Shown piece by piece: positions 17,312 through 27,101 of a stretch of DNA of 64,000 bases. The position numbers and the translations under genes were made by a program. The notes under the pieces were generated by a model. The model was not told the DNA's origin and searched no databases. It saw only the letters and a program-made list of their open reading frames with translations. Each line of letters starts with the position of its first letter. Positions within the stretch are counted from its first letter, which is position 1. Source of the DNA: Streptomyces sp. SCUT-3 (GTDB lineage Bacteria; Actinomycetota; Actinomycetes; Streptomycetales; Streptomycetaceae); assembly GCF_014083985.1 (NCBI RefSeq), contig NZ_CP046907.1, forward strand, positions 3,080,001-3,144,000, in the 5' to 3' direction.

Positions 17312-20179
17312 TTGTCCCCGACCCGCGAGACCGCACGGAGCGGTCGTCGACTCGTCATCGTCGAGTCGCCTGCCAAGGCGAAGACGATCAAGGGCTACCT
17401 GGGCCCCGGCTACGTGGTCGAGGCCAGCGTCGGGCACATCCGTGACCTGCCCAACGGAGCGGCCGAGGTCCCCGCCAAGTACAAGGGCGAGCCCTGGGCC
17501 CGCCTCGGCGTGAACGTGGACCACGACTTCGAGCCCGTCTACGTCGTCAACGCGGACAAGCGGTCGCAGGTGAGCAAGCTCAAGGAGCTGCTCGCCGAGT
17601 CCGACGAGCTCTTCCTCGCCACCGATGAGGACCGCGAGGGCGAGGCGATCGCCTGGCACCTCCAGCAGGTGCTCAAGCCCAAGGTGCCGGTGCGCCGGAT
17701 GGTCTTCCACGAGATCACCAAGGACGCCATCCAGCAGGCCGTCAGCAACCCGCGCGAACTCAACCAGCGCCTCGTCGACGCCCAGGAGACCCGCCGCATC
17801 CTCGACCGCCTCTACGGCTACGAGGTCTCCCCGGTGCTGTGGAAGAAGGTCATGCCGCGCCTGTCGGCGGGCCGCGTGCAGTCGGTGGCCACCCGCCTCG
17901 TCGTCGAGCGCGAACGCGAGCGCATCGCCTTCCGCTCCGCCGGGTACTGGGACCTGACCGGCACCTTCTCCACGGGCCGCGCCGGCGACGCCGCCGACCC
18001 GGCCGCCTTCGGCGCCCGCCTGACCGCCGTCGACGGCCGCCGCGTCGCCACCGGCCGCGACTTCGGCCCCGACGGGGCGCTCAAGTCCGGCGCCTCGGTG
18101 CTGCACCTCGACGAGCAGGCCGCGCGCTCCCTGGCCGCCGGACTGGCCGGCGTGCCGTTCGCCGTCCGCAGCGTCGAGTCCAAGCCGTACCGGCGCTCCC
18201 CGTACGCGCCGTTCCGCACCACGACCCTGCAGCAGGAGGCCTCGCGCAAGCTGGGCTTCGGCGCCAAGCGCACCATGCAGGTCGCGCAGAAGCTGTACGA
18301 GAACGGCTTCATCACCTACATGCGCACCGACTCCACCACCCTGTCCGAGACGGCGGTGGCGGCGGCCCGCGCCCAGGTGCGGGAGCTGTACGGGGCCGAC
18401 TACCTCCCCGACGCGCCGCGCTCCTACGCCAGCAAGGTCAAGAACGCGCAGGAGGCGCACGAGGCGATCCGCCCCTCCGGCGACCGCTTCCGCACCCCGG
18501 CCGAGACCGGCCTGCGCGGCGACGAGTTCCGCCTCTACGAGCTGATCTGGATGCGCACCGTCGCCTCCCAGATGAAGGACGCCGTCGGGCAGTCGGTGAC
18601 CGTCAAGGTCGCGGGCACCTCCGCCGACGGCCGGGACGCCGAGTTCTCCGCCAGCGGCAAGATCATCACCTTCCACGGCTTCCTCAAGGCCTACGTGGAG
18701 GGGCGCGACGACCCCGACGCCGAGCTGGACGACCGCGAGCGCCGGCTGCCGCAGGTCGCCGAGGGCGACGCGCTCACCGCCCGGGACATCACCGCCGACG
18801 GCCACGCCACCAAGCCCCCGGCCCGCTACACCGAGGCGTCCCTGGTCAAGGAGCTGGAGGAGCGGGAGATCGGCCGGCCCTCCACCTACGCGTCGATCAT
18901 CGGCACCATCCTCGACCGCGGCTACGTCTTCAAGAAGGGCACCGCGCTCGTCCCCTCCTTCCTTTCCTTCGCGGTCGTCGGCCTGCTGGAGAAGCACTTC
19001 GGCCGGCTCGTCGACTACGACTTCACCGCGCGCATGGAGGACGACCTCGACCGCATCGCCCGCGGCGAGGCCCAGTCCGTGCCGTGGCTGCGCCGCTTCT
19101 ACTTCGGCGAGCAGCACGAGGGCACCGGCGGCGCGGGCGCGGCCGACGCGGGCAACGGCGACGGCGACCACCTCGGCGGCCTCAAGGAACTCGTCACCGA
19201 CCTGGGCGCCATCGACGCCCGCGAGGTCTCCTCGTTCCCGGTCGGCGACGACATCGTGCTGCGCGTCGGCCGCTACGGCCCGTACGTGGAGAAGGGCGGC
19301 AAGGAGGGGCAGCGCGCCGACGTCCCCGACGACCTGCCGCCGGACGAGCTGACCGTCGAGCTCGCCGAGGAACTGCTGGCCAGGCCCAGCGGCGACTTCG
19401 AGCTGGGCACGGACCCGGCCACCGGACGCCCGATCGTCGCCCGGGACGGCCGCTACGGCCCCTACGTCACCGAGGTCCTGCCCGAGGGCACCCCGAAGAC
19501 GGGCAAGAACGCGGTCAAACCGCGCACCGCCTCCCTGCTGAAGTCCATGTCGCTGGAGACGGTGACCCTGGACGACGCGCTCAGGCTCCTCTCCCTCCCC
19601 CGGGTGGTCGGCACCGACCCGGGGACGGGCGAGGAGATCACCGCGCAGAACGGCCGCTTCGGCCCCTACCTGAAGAAGGGGACGGACTCGCGCTCGCTGG
19701 AGAGCGAGGAGCAGATGTTCACCGTCACCCTCGAGCAGGCCCTCGCCCTGTACGCGCAGCCCAAGCAGCGCGGACGCGGGACGGCGAAGCCGCCGCTGAA
19801 GGAACTGGGCACCGACCCGGTCAGCGAGCGCCCGGTCGTGGTCAAGGACGGCCGCTTCGGCCCGTACGTCACCGACGGCGAGACCAACGCGACCCTGCGC
19901 CGGGACGACGACGTCGAGACGATCACCCCCGAGCGCGGCTACGAGCTCCTCGCGGAGAAGCGGGCCAAGGGACCGGCGAAGAAGACCGCCAAGAAGGCGG
20001 CGGCCAAGAAGACCACCACCACCGCCAAGAAGGCGCCGACGAAGAAGGCGGCGGCGAAGAAGACCGCCGCCAAGAAGACCACCGCCACTGCCACCGCCAA
20101 GAAGGCACCGGCCAAGAAGACCGCGGCGAAGAAGACCGCCGCGGGGAGGGAGACGGCCGACGGCAACGCGTCGGCCTGA
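17312..20179 (+). CDS. topA: DNA topoisomerase I with lysine-rich tail
   Basis: Type IA topoisomerase that relaxes negative supercoils. About 955 residues from the TTG at 17312 (reading LSPTRETARSGRR), which is preferred over upstream codons because GAGAGAAG precedes it and the Streptomyces family begins MSPT. The Toprim domain has LVIVESPAKAKT and ATDEDREGEAIAWHL. The active-site Tyr lies in FITYMRTDSTTLS (about residue 336). Several repeated C-terminal segments with GRxGPYV-like text follow, with no zinc-finger Cys sets. The last 70 residues are a Lys/Ala-rich tail typical of actinobacterial TopA and needed for processivity. Confidence 0.96.
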   Translation: MSPTRETARSGRRLVIVESPAKAKTIKGYLGPGYVVEASVGHIRDLPNGAAEVPAKYKGEPWARLGVNVDHDFEPVYVVNADKRSQVSKLKELLAESDELFLATDEDREGEAIAWHLQQVLKPKVPVRRMVFHEITKDAIQQAVSNPRELNQRLVDAQETRRILDRLYGYEVSPVLWKKVMPRLSAGRVQSVATRLVVERERERIAFRSAGYWDLTGTFSTGRAGDAADPAAFGARLTAVDGRRVATGRDFGPDGALKSGASVLHLDEQAARSLAAGLAGVPFAVRSVESKPYRRSPYAPFRTTTLQQEASRKLGFGAKRTMQVAQKLYENGFITYMRTDSTTLSETAVAAARAQVRELYGADYLPDAPRSYASKVKNAQEAHEAIRPSGDRFRTPAETGLRGDEFRLYELIWMRTVASQMKDAVGQSVTVKVAGTSADGRDAEFSASGKIITFHGFLKAYVEGRDDPDAELDDRERRLPQVAEGDALTARDITADGHATKPPARYTEASLVKELEEREIGRPSTYASIIGTILDRGYVFKKGTALVPSFLSFAVVGLLEKHFGRLVDYDFTARMEDDLDRIARGEAQSVPWLRRFYFGEQHEGTGGAGAADAGNGDGDHLGGLKELVTDLGAIDAREVSSFPVGDDIVLRVGRYGPYVEKGGKEGQRADVPDDLPPDELTVELAEELLARPSGDFELGTDPATGRPIVARDGRYGPYVTEVLPEGTPKTGKNAVKPRTASLLKSMSLETVTLDDALRLLSLPRVVGTDPGTGEEITAQNGRFGPYLKKGTDSRSLESEEQMFTVTLEQALALYAQPKQRGRGTAKPPLKELGTDPVSERPVVVKDGRFGPYVTDGETNATLRRDDDVETITPERGYELLAEKRAKGPAKKTAKKAAAKKTTTTAKKAPTKKAAAKKTAAKKTTATATAKKAPAKKTAAKKTAAGRETADGNASA

Positions 20180-20397
20180 CCCCGACCGCGGGCCCTGACC
20201 GCGGGGCCCGCGCCGCGGGCACCGGCCCGGCCCGGGGCGCGGCCCGGCGCGGAACGGCCCCGGCCGGGGCTCCCCAGGCCGGGTGGGGAAGGCGCGGAGA
20301 GGCCCGCGCCGGGCGCCTCGGTGCCCGCCCGCCCGGGGTTCGGGCGGGTGTTCGGGTGGGCGGACATGGATCTTCGGGCGCCGGATAGGCTTGCAGG

Positions 20398-23300
20398 ATG
20401 ACACGCGCCGAGCAGCCTACGGACGTGACCGACACCCACAACAGCGCACTCGTGGCGGACTCCCGCGAGCGTGCCGTGCGTTCACTCCTCCGCATCCCCC
20501 GCCTGCACAGACTGTGGACGGCCCAGTTCGCGGGAGCCGTCGCCGACCGGCTCGCCCTGCTGGTCCTGATGGTGCTGGCCTTTCAGGCGGCGGCGTTCCA
20601 GGGGACGTTCGGCGAGGGCTACCGGGGAACGGCCCTGGCCGTCGCCGCGGTCGTCGCGGCACGCCTGGTCTCCACCACCGTCTTCGGCGCCGTACTGCTG
20701 GGCCCGCTGGCCCACCTCACCTCGTCCTCCGGCGCCCTCGACCGGCGCTGGACGATGATCGGCGCGGACCTCTTCCGGCTCGCGCTGCTCGTCGTCGCCC
20801 CGCTGTGGATCGTCTGGCTGCCCTCCACCGCGGTCGTCTGGCTGCTCGTCACGGTGTTCCTGCTCGGCGCCGCCGAACGGGTCTGGACCATCGCCAGGGA
20901 CGGCGCGGCACCGGCGCTGCTGCCCGTCGCCGAGCCGTTCCCCGCCGCCCGGACCTCCACCGGGATCCTCCTCCCGGAACTCCCGCGCCCGGGGGCCGCC
21001 CCGGCCGTCAACCTCGTCAAGGGCGGGCCCGCCCCGGCGACGGGTGACCTCGCCGCACCGGGCGGCCCCGCCGCGCCGGGAGGCGACACCGTGCCCGGGG
21101 GTGCCTCGGCCACCCCGTCGGCCGAGCCGGCCGTCGAGCCCGCCCGCCCGGCTCCCGCGCACCTCGAGGCCCTGCACCGGCTCGACCTGCGCACCGCTTT
21201 CCTCAGCGTGCCCGCCGCCGCCGCGCTGCTGGTCGCCGTCACGCTGGTCGGTAACCTGGTCGCCGTCGGGGTCGGCTGGTTCCACGTGCACCAGGTGGCG
21301 CTGGCGAGCTACCTCGCGGCGGGCCTCTTCGCGGCCTCGGTGACCGTCCTGTACTTCCTGGAGCTGCCCGGGGCCGCCGTCACGAGCCCGCGCTCCCCGC
21401 TCCAGGGGCTCCTCCGGCCCAAGGCCCGCGCGGGCGAGGCCGCCGGCGCGGCCAAGGGGCGCACCGGATCCCTGCCGCTGCTCGTCGCCGCCACCGCCTG
21501 CACCGCCGGGGCCGTCGCCGCGGCCACCGCGCTCGCCCTGCCGCACGCCGTCGACCTCGGCGGCGGCCCGGTCGGCTTCGGCCTGCTCGCCCTGATGCTC
21601 ACCGGCGGCCCGGCCCTGGGCATCCGGCTCGCCCCCCGGCTGCTCCCCGGCCTCTCCCGGCGCCGCCTGCTGGCCCTGGCCGTCGCCGCCACCGGCCTCG
21701 CCCTGCTGCTCACCGGCATCGTGCCCGACCCGGCCACCGTCCTGCTGCTCGCCCTCCTCGCGGGCGTCGCGGCCGGAGTCGCCGCCAACACCGGGCACAC
21801 CCTCGTCGACCAGGAGGTCGAGGAGGCCCGCCGGGCCCGCACCACCGACCACCTGCACGCCGTCGTCCGCGTCCTCGTCGGCGCCTCGGCCGTCGCCGCG
21901 CCGGTGCTCGCCGCCCTCATCGGGCCCCACCGGGTCGAGGAGGGCGCCTTCACCTTCGAGCACGGCGGCGCCGCCTTCACCCTGATGCTCGTCGGAGCCC
22001 TCCTGCTGCCGGTGGCGGCCCTCGTCCTCGGCCGCGCCGACGACCGCCAGGGCGTCCCCCTGCGCCGCGACCTGCGCGAGGCGCTGCGCGGCGGCGAACC
22101 CGAGGACGCGCCCGCCCCGACCGGCTACTTCATCGCCCTCGAGGGCGGCGACGGCGCCGGCAAGTCCACCCAGGTCGAGGCGCTCGCCACCTGGATACGG
22201 GCCAAGGGCCACGAGGTCGTCGTCACCCGCGAGCCCGGTGCGACCGCCCTCGGCAAGCGCCTCCGCTCGATCCTCCTGGACGTCTCCGAGACCGGGATCT
22301 CGCACCGCGCGGAGGCCCTGCTGTACGCGGCCGACCGGGCCGAGCACGTCGAATCCGTCCTGCGCCCCGCCCTGGAGCGCGGCGCCGTCGTCATCTCCGA
22401 CCGCTACATCGACTCGTCCGTCGCCTACCAGGGCGCCGGGCGGGACCTGTCGCCCACCGAGATCGCACGCATCTCCCGCTGGGCCACCGGCGGCCTCGTG
22501 CCGCACCTGACGGTGCTGCTGGACGTCTCCCCGGAAACCGCCCGCGAGCGGTTCACCGAGGCCCCGGACCGGCTGGAGTCCGAGCCCGCCGAGTTCCACC
22601 GGCGGGTGCGCTCCGGCTTCCTCACCCTCGCCGCGGCCGACCCCTCCCGGTACCTCGTCGTCGACGCCGGCCGGGAACCGGAAGCGGTGACCACCGTCAT
22701 CCGGCACCGCCTCGACCGCGAGCTCCCGCTGTCCGAGCAGGAGGTGGCGGCCCGCGAGGAGGCCCGCCGCCGGGCGGAGGAGGAGCGCAAGCGCCGCGAG
22801 GAGGAGGAGCGCCGCCGCCGCGAGGAGGAGGAGCGGGCCGAACGCGAACGCCAGGAACAGCTCGCCCGCCTGCGCGCCGAGGAGGCCGAGCGGAAGAAGC
22901 AGGAGGAGGAGCGCAAGCGCCGCGAGGAGGAGGAGCGGCAGGCCGCCGAGGCCCGCCGCCGCGCCGAGGAGGCCCGCCGCCAGGCGGAGGAGGAGCGCCG
23001 CCGCCGCGAGGCCGAGGAGGCCGAACGCCGCGCCGAGCAGGAGCGCCTGCGCCGCCAGAAGGAGGAGCAGGACCGGCTGCGCGCCGAGGCCGAGGCCAGG
23101 CGGCTCGAGAAGCAGCGCAAGGCCGAGGAGGCGCTGCGGCAGGCCGAGGAGGCCCGCCGCCGCGCGGAGGAGGCCCGCCGCGCCGAGCGCGAGCGGATCG
23201 AGCAGGCCGAGCGCGAGCGCGCCGAACGCGAGCGCGCCGAGCAGGCCGAGCGCGCCGAGCGTGAGCGGGCCGAGCGGGCGGCCGCCGAGGCGGCTGCCGC

Positions 23301-23964
23301 CACCGCGGCCCAGGCCCCGCCGACCGGGCAGCCCTCCGACTCCGAGACCACGGTGCCCACCCCCGTCGTCCGCCTCCCCGAGCGGGACGGCGACGCGCGG
23401 ACGGTGGAGTCCCCGGCCGTGCCGGAAAGCCCCGCCGAGGAGACGGCCGTCCTGCCCCGCGCCGTCGACCCCGCCGAGGAGACCGCGGTCCTCCCCAGGG
23501 TCAACCTGAGGAAGGACCCGGCAGCCGTCGACCTCGCCGAGGAGACGGCCGTCCTTCCGCAGGTCGACCTGCGGAAGGCGCCGGCTCCCGGCCCCGCCGC
23601 CCCCGACGCCGAGGAGACCCGCCCGCTCCCGCAGGCCGGGCACCCGGACGGGGACGGCGGCGGGCACCCGCGCCCCGAGGACCCGGTGGACCGCGTGCCG
23701 CAGTGGATGTGGCGCAAGGACGGAGACGAGGGCCGCGGCCGGGACGAGACGGAGGTCGAGCGCACCCGCGAACTCCCCCAGGTCGACCCCGCGCTCGCCG
23801 AACGGCGCGGGAACCGGCCCCGCCCCGAGTGGGCGGAGGAGACCCCGCTCGACGACCTGCCCTCGCTCGCCGACGAACTGCTCGGCCCGCGCGGGTACGA
23901 CGAGGACGGCGGGGACGACACCCCGTCGGGCCGCGGCGGACGCGGCCGGCGCGGCCGCCGCTAG
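20398..23964 (+). CDS. tmk: MFS-like membrane domain fused to thymidylate kinase and a long charged coiled coil
   Basis: 1188 residues. Residues about 25-560 form a multi-helix, MFS-like membrane domain. Residues about 574-782 are a complete dTMP kinase: P-loop FIALEGGDGAGKSTQVEAL, the TREPGAT motif, the DR motif in VISDRYIDSSVAYQGAGRD, and no LID irregularity seen. Residues about 782-964 are a nearly uninterrupted Arg/Glu coiled coil. The last 220 residues are acidic, with repeated AEETAVLP units. dTMP kinase makes dTDP for DNA synthesis. It lies between topA and holB, as in other Streptomyces. Membrane anchoring of a nucleotide kinase is unusual outside this group. The ATG at 20398 is the first good start. 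Confidence 0.92.
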   Translation: MTRAEQPTDVTDTHNSALVADSRERAVRSLLRIPRLHRLWTAQFAGAVADRLALLVLMVLAFQAAAFQGTFGEGYRGTALAVAAVVAARLVSTTVFGAVLLGPLAHLTSSSGALDRRWTMIGADLFRLALLVVAPLWIVWLPSTAVVWLLVTVFLLGAAERVWTIARDGAAPALLPVAEPFPAARTSTGILLPELPRPGAAPAVNLVKGGPAPATGDLAAPGGPAAPGGDTVPGGASATPSAEPAVEPARPAPAHLEALHRLDLRTAFLSVPAAAALLVAVTLVGNLVAVGVGWFHVHQVALASYLAAGLFAASVTVLYFLELPGAAVTSPRSPLQGLLRPKARAGEAAGAAKGRTGSLPLLVAATACTAGAVAAATALALPHAVDLGGGPVGFGLLALMLTGGPALGIRLAPRLLPGLSRRRLLALAVAATGLALLLTGIVPDPATVLLLALLAGVAAGVAANTGHTLVDQEVEEARRARTTDHLHAVVRVLVGASAVAAPVLAALIGPHRVEEGAFTFEHGGAAFTLMLVGALLLPVAALVLGRADDRQGVPLRRDLREALRGGEPEDAPAPTGYFIALEGGDGAGKSTQVEALATWIRAKGHEVVVTREPGATALGKRLRSILLDVSETGISHRAEALLYAADRAEHVESVLRPALERGAVVISDRYIDSSVAYQGAGRDLSPTEIARISRWATGGLVPHLTVLLDVSPETARERFTEAPDRLESEPAEFHRRVRSGFLTLAAADPSRYLVVDAGREPEAVTTVIRHRLDRELPLSEQEVAAREEARRRAEEERKRREEEERRRREEEERAERERQEQLARLRAEEAERKKQEEERKRREEEERQAAEARRRAEEARRQAEEERRRREAEEAERRAEQERLRRQKEEQDRLRAEAEARRLEKQRKAEEALRQAEEARRRAEEARRAERERIEQAERERAERERAEQAERAERERAERAAAEAAAATAAQAPPTGQPSDSETTVPTPVVRLPERDGDARTVESPAVPESPAEETAVLPRAVDPAEETAVLPRVNLRKDPAAVDLAEETAVLPQVDLRKAPAPGPAAPDAEETRPLPQAGHPDGDGGGHPRPEDPVDRVPQWMWRKDGDEGRGRDETEVERTRELPQVDPALAERRGNRPRPEWAEETPLDDLPSLADELLGPRGYDEDGGDDTPSGRGGRGRRGRR

Positions 23965-24008
23965 GCCCGCCGGTTCGGACGGGACCGGTCCGGGCCGGTC
24001 CGGACTCC

Positions 24009-24045
24009 TGTGCGCCGGGGACATCGACGATGTCCCCGGCGCACA
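24009..24045. terminator. Perfect 37-bp palindrome between tmk and holB
   Basis: TGTGCGCCGGGGACATCG (24009-24026) is the exact reverse complement of 24028-24045, with one A at the centre. RNA would fold into an extremely stable stem with a tiny loop formed by opening the inner pairs. It lies 45 bp after the tmk stop and 207 bp before holB, followed by CGTCTTTCC, so it is most likely a terminator, working on either strand. Confidence 0.75.
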
Positions 24046-24251
24046 CGTCTTTCCCCACCCGGAACGAGTACCGTCCGCCGATGCCGTCCGCCCGTCGGCG
24101 CTGCCCGCCCGTCGGCACTGCCCGGTCCGGGGCCCGGCCTCCCGGCACGCGCCCCGGCGCCGCCCCGGCACTCGCCCCGGCACGGGATGTCCGCGGGGTG
24201 GACGACAATGGGTGCGGACAGGAGCGCCGAGACGGGACGGAGGGGGCAGCC

Positions 24252-25460
24252 ATGGCGGTGTGGGACGACCTGGTGGGGCAGGACCGCGTGGTCGAGCAGC
24301 TGACCGCGGCCGCCCGCGACGCCGACGCCCTGGTCGCGGCGGGTTCCGGCGCACCGCCCGACCCCGGCTCCTCGATGACCCACGCCTGGCTGTTCACCGG
24401 GCCTCCCGGCTCGGGCCTGGTGACCGCCGCCCGCGCCTTCGGGGCGGCCCTGCAGTGCACCAGCCCGGACCGCGCCCTCGGGGCCGCGCCGGGATGCGGG
24501 TTCTGCGAGGGCTGCCACACCGCGCTCATCGGCACCCACGCCGACATCGAGGTCGTCCGTCCCGAAGGGCTCTCCCTCGGTGTCAAGGACACCCGTGACC
24601 TGGTGCGCCGATCCTCCATGTCCCCGGCCGGCGGCCGCTGGCAGGTCATCGTGATCGAGGACGCCGACCGGCTCACCGAGGGCGCGGGCAACGTCCTGCT
24701 CAAAGCCGTCGAGGAGCCCGCGCCGCGCACCGTGTGGCTGCTGTGCGCCCCCTCGGTGGTGGACGTGCTGCCCACCATCCGCTCCCGCTGCCGCCTCCTC
24801 GTGCTGCGCACCCCGTCGGTCGAGGCGGTCGCCGACGTGCTCGTCCGCCGGGACGGCGTCGATCCGGAGCGGGCCGCCGCCGCCGCGCAGGCCACCCAGG
24901 GCCACATCGAACGGGCCCGCCGCCTGGCCACCGACGAGCAGGCCCGCGCCCGGCGCAGCGCCGTGCTCCGGATCCCCCTCCAGGTGGGCGACGTCGGCGG
25001 CTGCCTGAAGGCCGCCCAGCAGCTGGTCGACTCCGCGACCGACGACGCCAAACAGGTCGCCGAGGAGGTGGACTCCAAGGAGACCGAGGAGCTGCGGGCA
25101 GCTCTCGGCGCCTCCGGGGGGCCGGGCAGCCGCCTGCCGCGCGGCACCGCCGGCATCATGAAGGACCTGGAGACCCGTCAGAAGAAGCGCTCCACCCGCA
25201 CCCAGCGCGACACCCTCGACCTGGCGCTGCTGGACCTGCTGAGCTTCTACCGCGACGTGCTCACCGTGCAGATGGGGGCGTCCGCCCGCTCCGCCAACAC
25301 CGAGGTGCGGGACTCCGTCGAGCGGATCGCCTCGTCGTCCGCACCCGAGAACACGTTGCGCCGCATGGAGGCGGTCCTGGAGTGCCGCCGGGCACTGGAC
25401 CGCAACGTCGCCCCGCTCCTCGCCGTCGAGGCCATGACCCTGGCCCTGCGGGCAGGCTGA
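24252..25460 (+). CDS. holB: DNA polymerase III delta' subunit
   Basis: Clamp-loader subunit, 402 residues from the ATG at 24252. The AAA+ region has FTGPPGSGLVTAARAF, a P-loop lacking the usual Lys/Ser-Thr, as in delta' proteins that do not hydrolyse ATP. A zinc module of four Cys (LQCTSP, then GCGFCEGCH) and the sensor/SRC-like region TIRSRCRLLVLRTPS are present. A helical C-terminal part follows. The gene follows tmk as in many bacteria. Confidence 0.93.
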   Translation: MAVWDDLVGQDRVVEQLTAAARDADALVAAGSGAPPDPGSSMTHAWLFTGPPGSGLVTAARAFGAALQCTSPDRALGAAPGCGFCEGCHTALIGTHADIEVVRPEGLSLGVKDTRDLVRRSSMSPAGGRWQVIVIEDADRLTEGAGNVLLKAVEEPAPRTVWLLCAPSVVDVLPTIRSRCRLLVLRTPSVEAVADVLVRRDGVDPERAAAAAQATQGHIERARRLATDEQARARRSAVLRIPLQVGDVGGCLKAAQQLVDSATDDAKQVAEEVDSKETEELRAALGASGGPGSRLPRGTAGIMKDLETRQKKRSTRTQRDTLDLALLDLLSFYRDVLTVQMGASARSANTEVRDSVERIASSSAPENTLRRMEAVLECRRALDRNVAPLLAVEAMTLALRAG

Positions 25461-25713
25461 CGCCCCGTCCGAACCTCGGACCGTTCGTCCACCTGCCCGC
25501 GCGCACGTCACCCGGCCCGGTCCCGTTCACCCCGGACATTGGTGCCATCGGGTGATCCTCGTGCCACTCGCGATTGGCACCACGGCGCAACCGGGCAGAG
25601 GATGCACGGCTGCCCGCGGCAGCGCACGGACCTGAGCAGCCGGGCGTCGTCGCGGGGCAGCCGCCATCGCGGCGCCCCGCACTCCCTGCGGGGCGCGCGG
25701 CGTTCCGGAGGTG

Positions 25714-26919
25714 ATGCGTCCCATGGCCCGCGTCTTCTGGTCCGTGGCCCTGCTCCTGGTGTGCGCCGCGGCGGCCACGGTGGCCTGGGCGCTGCTGCGC
25801 TCGGCGTACCGGCACTGGACCCTGGAACGCGGGGGAGCGGTGTACGAGCTGCCCGTCGGCTACCGGGACGTCGTCCTGAGGCTGGCCGGGGCGGGCGCCG
25901 CCGGCGTACTGGCCGCGAGCAGCCTGTGGGTCTCCCAGTCCGTCCGGGAGGACCGGGCGGGGACGACGGTGCAGGCCGCGGCCGCCCCGTCCCGACCCAC
26001 CCCCCTCACCGGCTCCGCCGCCGGTGGAGCCGGTGACGCGGACGGCGGGAACGGGGCGGACACGAAGGCCCACCGGGGCCCGGGGGCGAAACCCGGGGCG
26101 GACCGCACGGAGAAGACCGGCAAGAAGAAGGCCGACGAGAAGAAGGCCGACAAGAAGAAAGCAGCCGGCGCGAAGGCCGCTGCCGCCCCCGCCGCGAAGC
26201 GCGAGGTGGATCTCGGAGGCAGGCCGCGGACCGTCGGACGGCCCTCGAACGGCAGGCTCCAGGAGTTCCCGGACGGCACCCGGGTGTGGCTGCCACGCCA
26301 GTACGACTATCCCTCGGCGAAGCGGCGCGCCTTCCCCGTGGTCGTGACCCGCACCGCCGAGCGGGACCAGCAGGACGTGTTCCGCGCCTTCGCCGCGCAC
26401 ACCGAACGCGAACTGGCCGACCCGTTCGTGCTGGTGCTGCCCGCTCCTGCGGCGGACTGCGCGGCGGACCCGGCCCCCCTGCTGGAGGCGGTCGCCCGCC
26501 ACTACCGCCTCGTGGGCGGGGCGAAGGCCCGCGGCGTGCTCGGCACGGGCGTCCATGCGGCCTGCGCGGTCCGGCAGGAACTGGAGCACCCGGACAGGTA
26601 CGCCGCGGCGGCCGGGCTCTGGGGCGACTACGCCGATGTCGGGGCCCCTCCGGGCGCCGCGGGCACGCCCGCCGCCTCCGGGAAACCGGACGAGGCGGGC
26701 AAGCCCGGCACCGTCGCGAAGGGGGACGGCCGACCGCAGGTGCTGCTCGGCGCGGTCGCCGGTGACGGGCGGACCCGGACGTCCGCCCTGCGCCTGCGCG
26801 GGCTGGTGCGCCCGGGCGCCGAGGCGCGCGTCCTGGACACCCCGGTCGGGCGGCACCGGCTGCTCGCCGCGACGGCGGGCTACTTCACCGAGAAGCTCAC
26901 CGGCCCGCAGCCCTCCTGA
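25714..26919 (+). CDS. Membrane-anchored putative esterase-fold protein
   Basis: About 401 residues from the ATG at 25714 after CCGGAGGTG. Two hydrophobic helices lie at the N-terminus (FWSVALLLVCAAAATVAWAL and VLRLAGAGAAGVLAASSLWV), then a Lys/Ala-rich linker with repeated KKKAD units. The extracytoplasmic domain starts about residue 165 and resembles the alpha/beta-fold putative esterases (antigen 85/EstD-like) in layout: FPDGTRVWLPRQYDYP, then a helix with FVLVLPAPAADC. I do not see a clear GxSxG; GTGVHAACAV sits where it would be expected, so catalysis is doubtful. Confidence 0.7.
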   Translation: MRPMARVFWSVALLLVCAAAATVAWALLRSAYRHWTLERGGAVYELPVGYRDVVLRLAGAGAAGVLAASSLWVSQSVREDRAGTTVQAAAAPSRPTPLTGSAAGGAGDADGGNGADTKAHRGPGAKPGADRTEKTGKKKADEKKADKKKAAGAKAAAAPAAKREVDLGGRPRTVGRPSNGRLQEFPDGTRVWLPRQYDYPSAKRRAFPVVVTRTAERDQQDVFRAFAAHTERELADPFVLVLPAPAADCAADPAPLLEAVARHYRLVGGAKARGVLGTGVHAACAVRQELEHPDRYAAAAGLWGDYADVGAPPGAAGTPAASGKPDEAGKPGTVAKGDGRPQVLLGAVAGDGRTRTSALRLRGLVRPGAEARVLDTPVGRHRLLAATAGYFTEKLTGPQPS

Positions 26920-27101
26920 CCGCCCCGGCCCGCCCGGCGGTCCCGTCCCTCCCACCGGCGGATCCCTCACGTCGGGAGGTCCCACTCGTCGGCAGACCCC
27001 ACCCCCAGGCACAGTTCACCCGCACGGGGCAACGGATCGAAGGCGTGAGGGCAGGGCCCCTGGATAGGGTTTCGAGGGATCCCAGCAGAAGGGCCGTCCC
27101 C

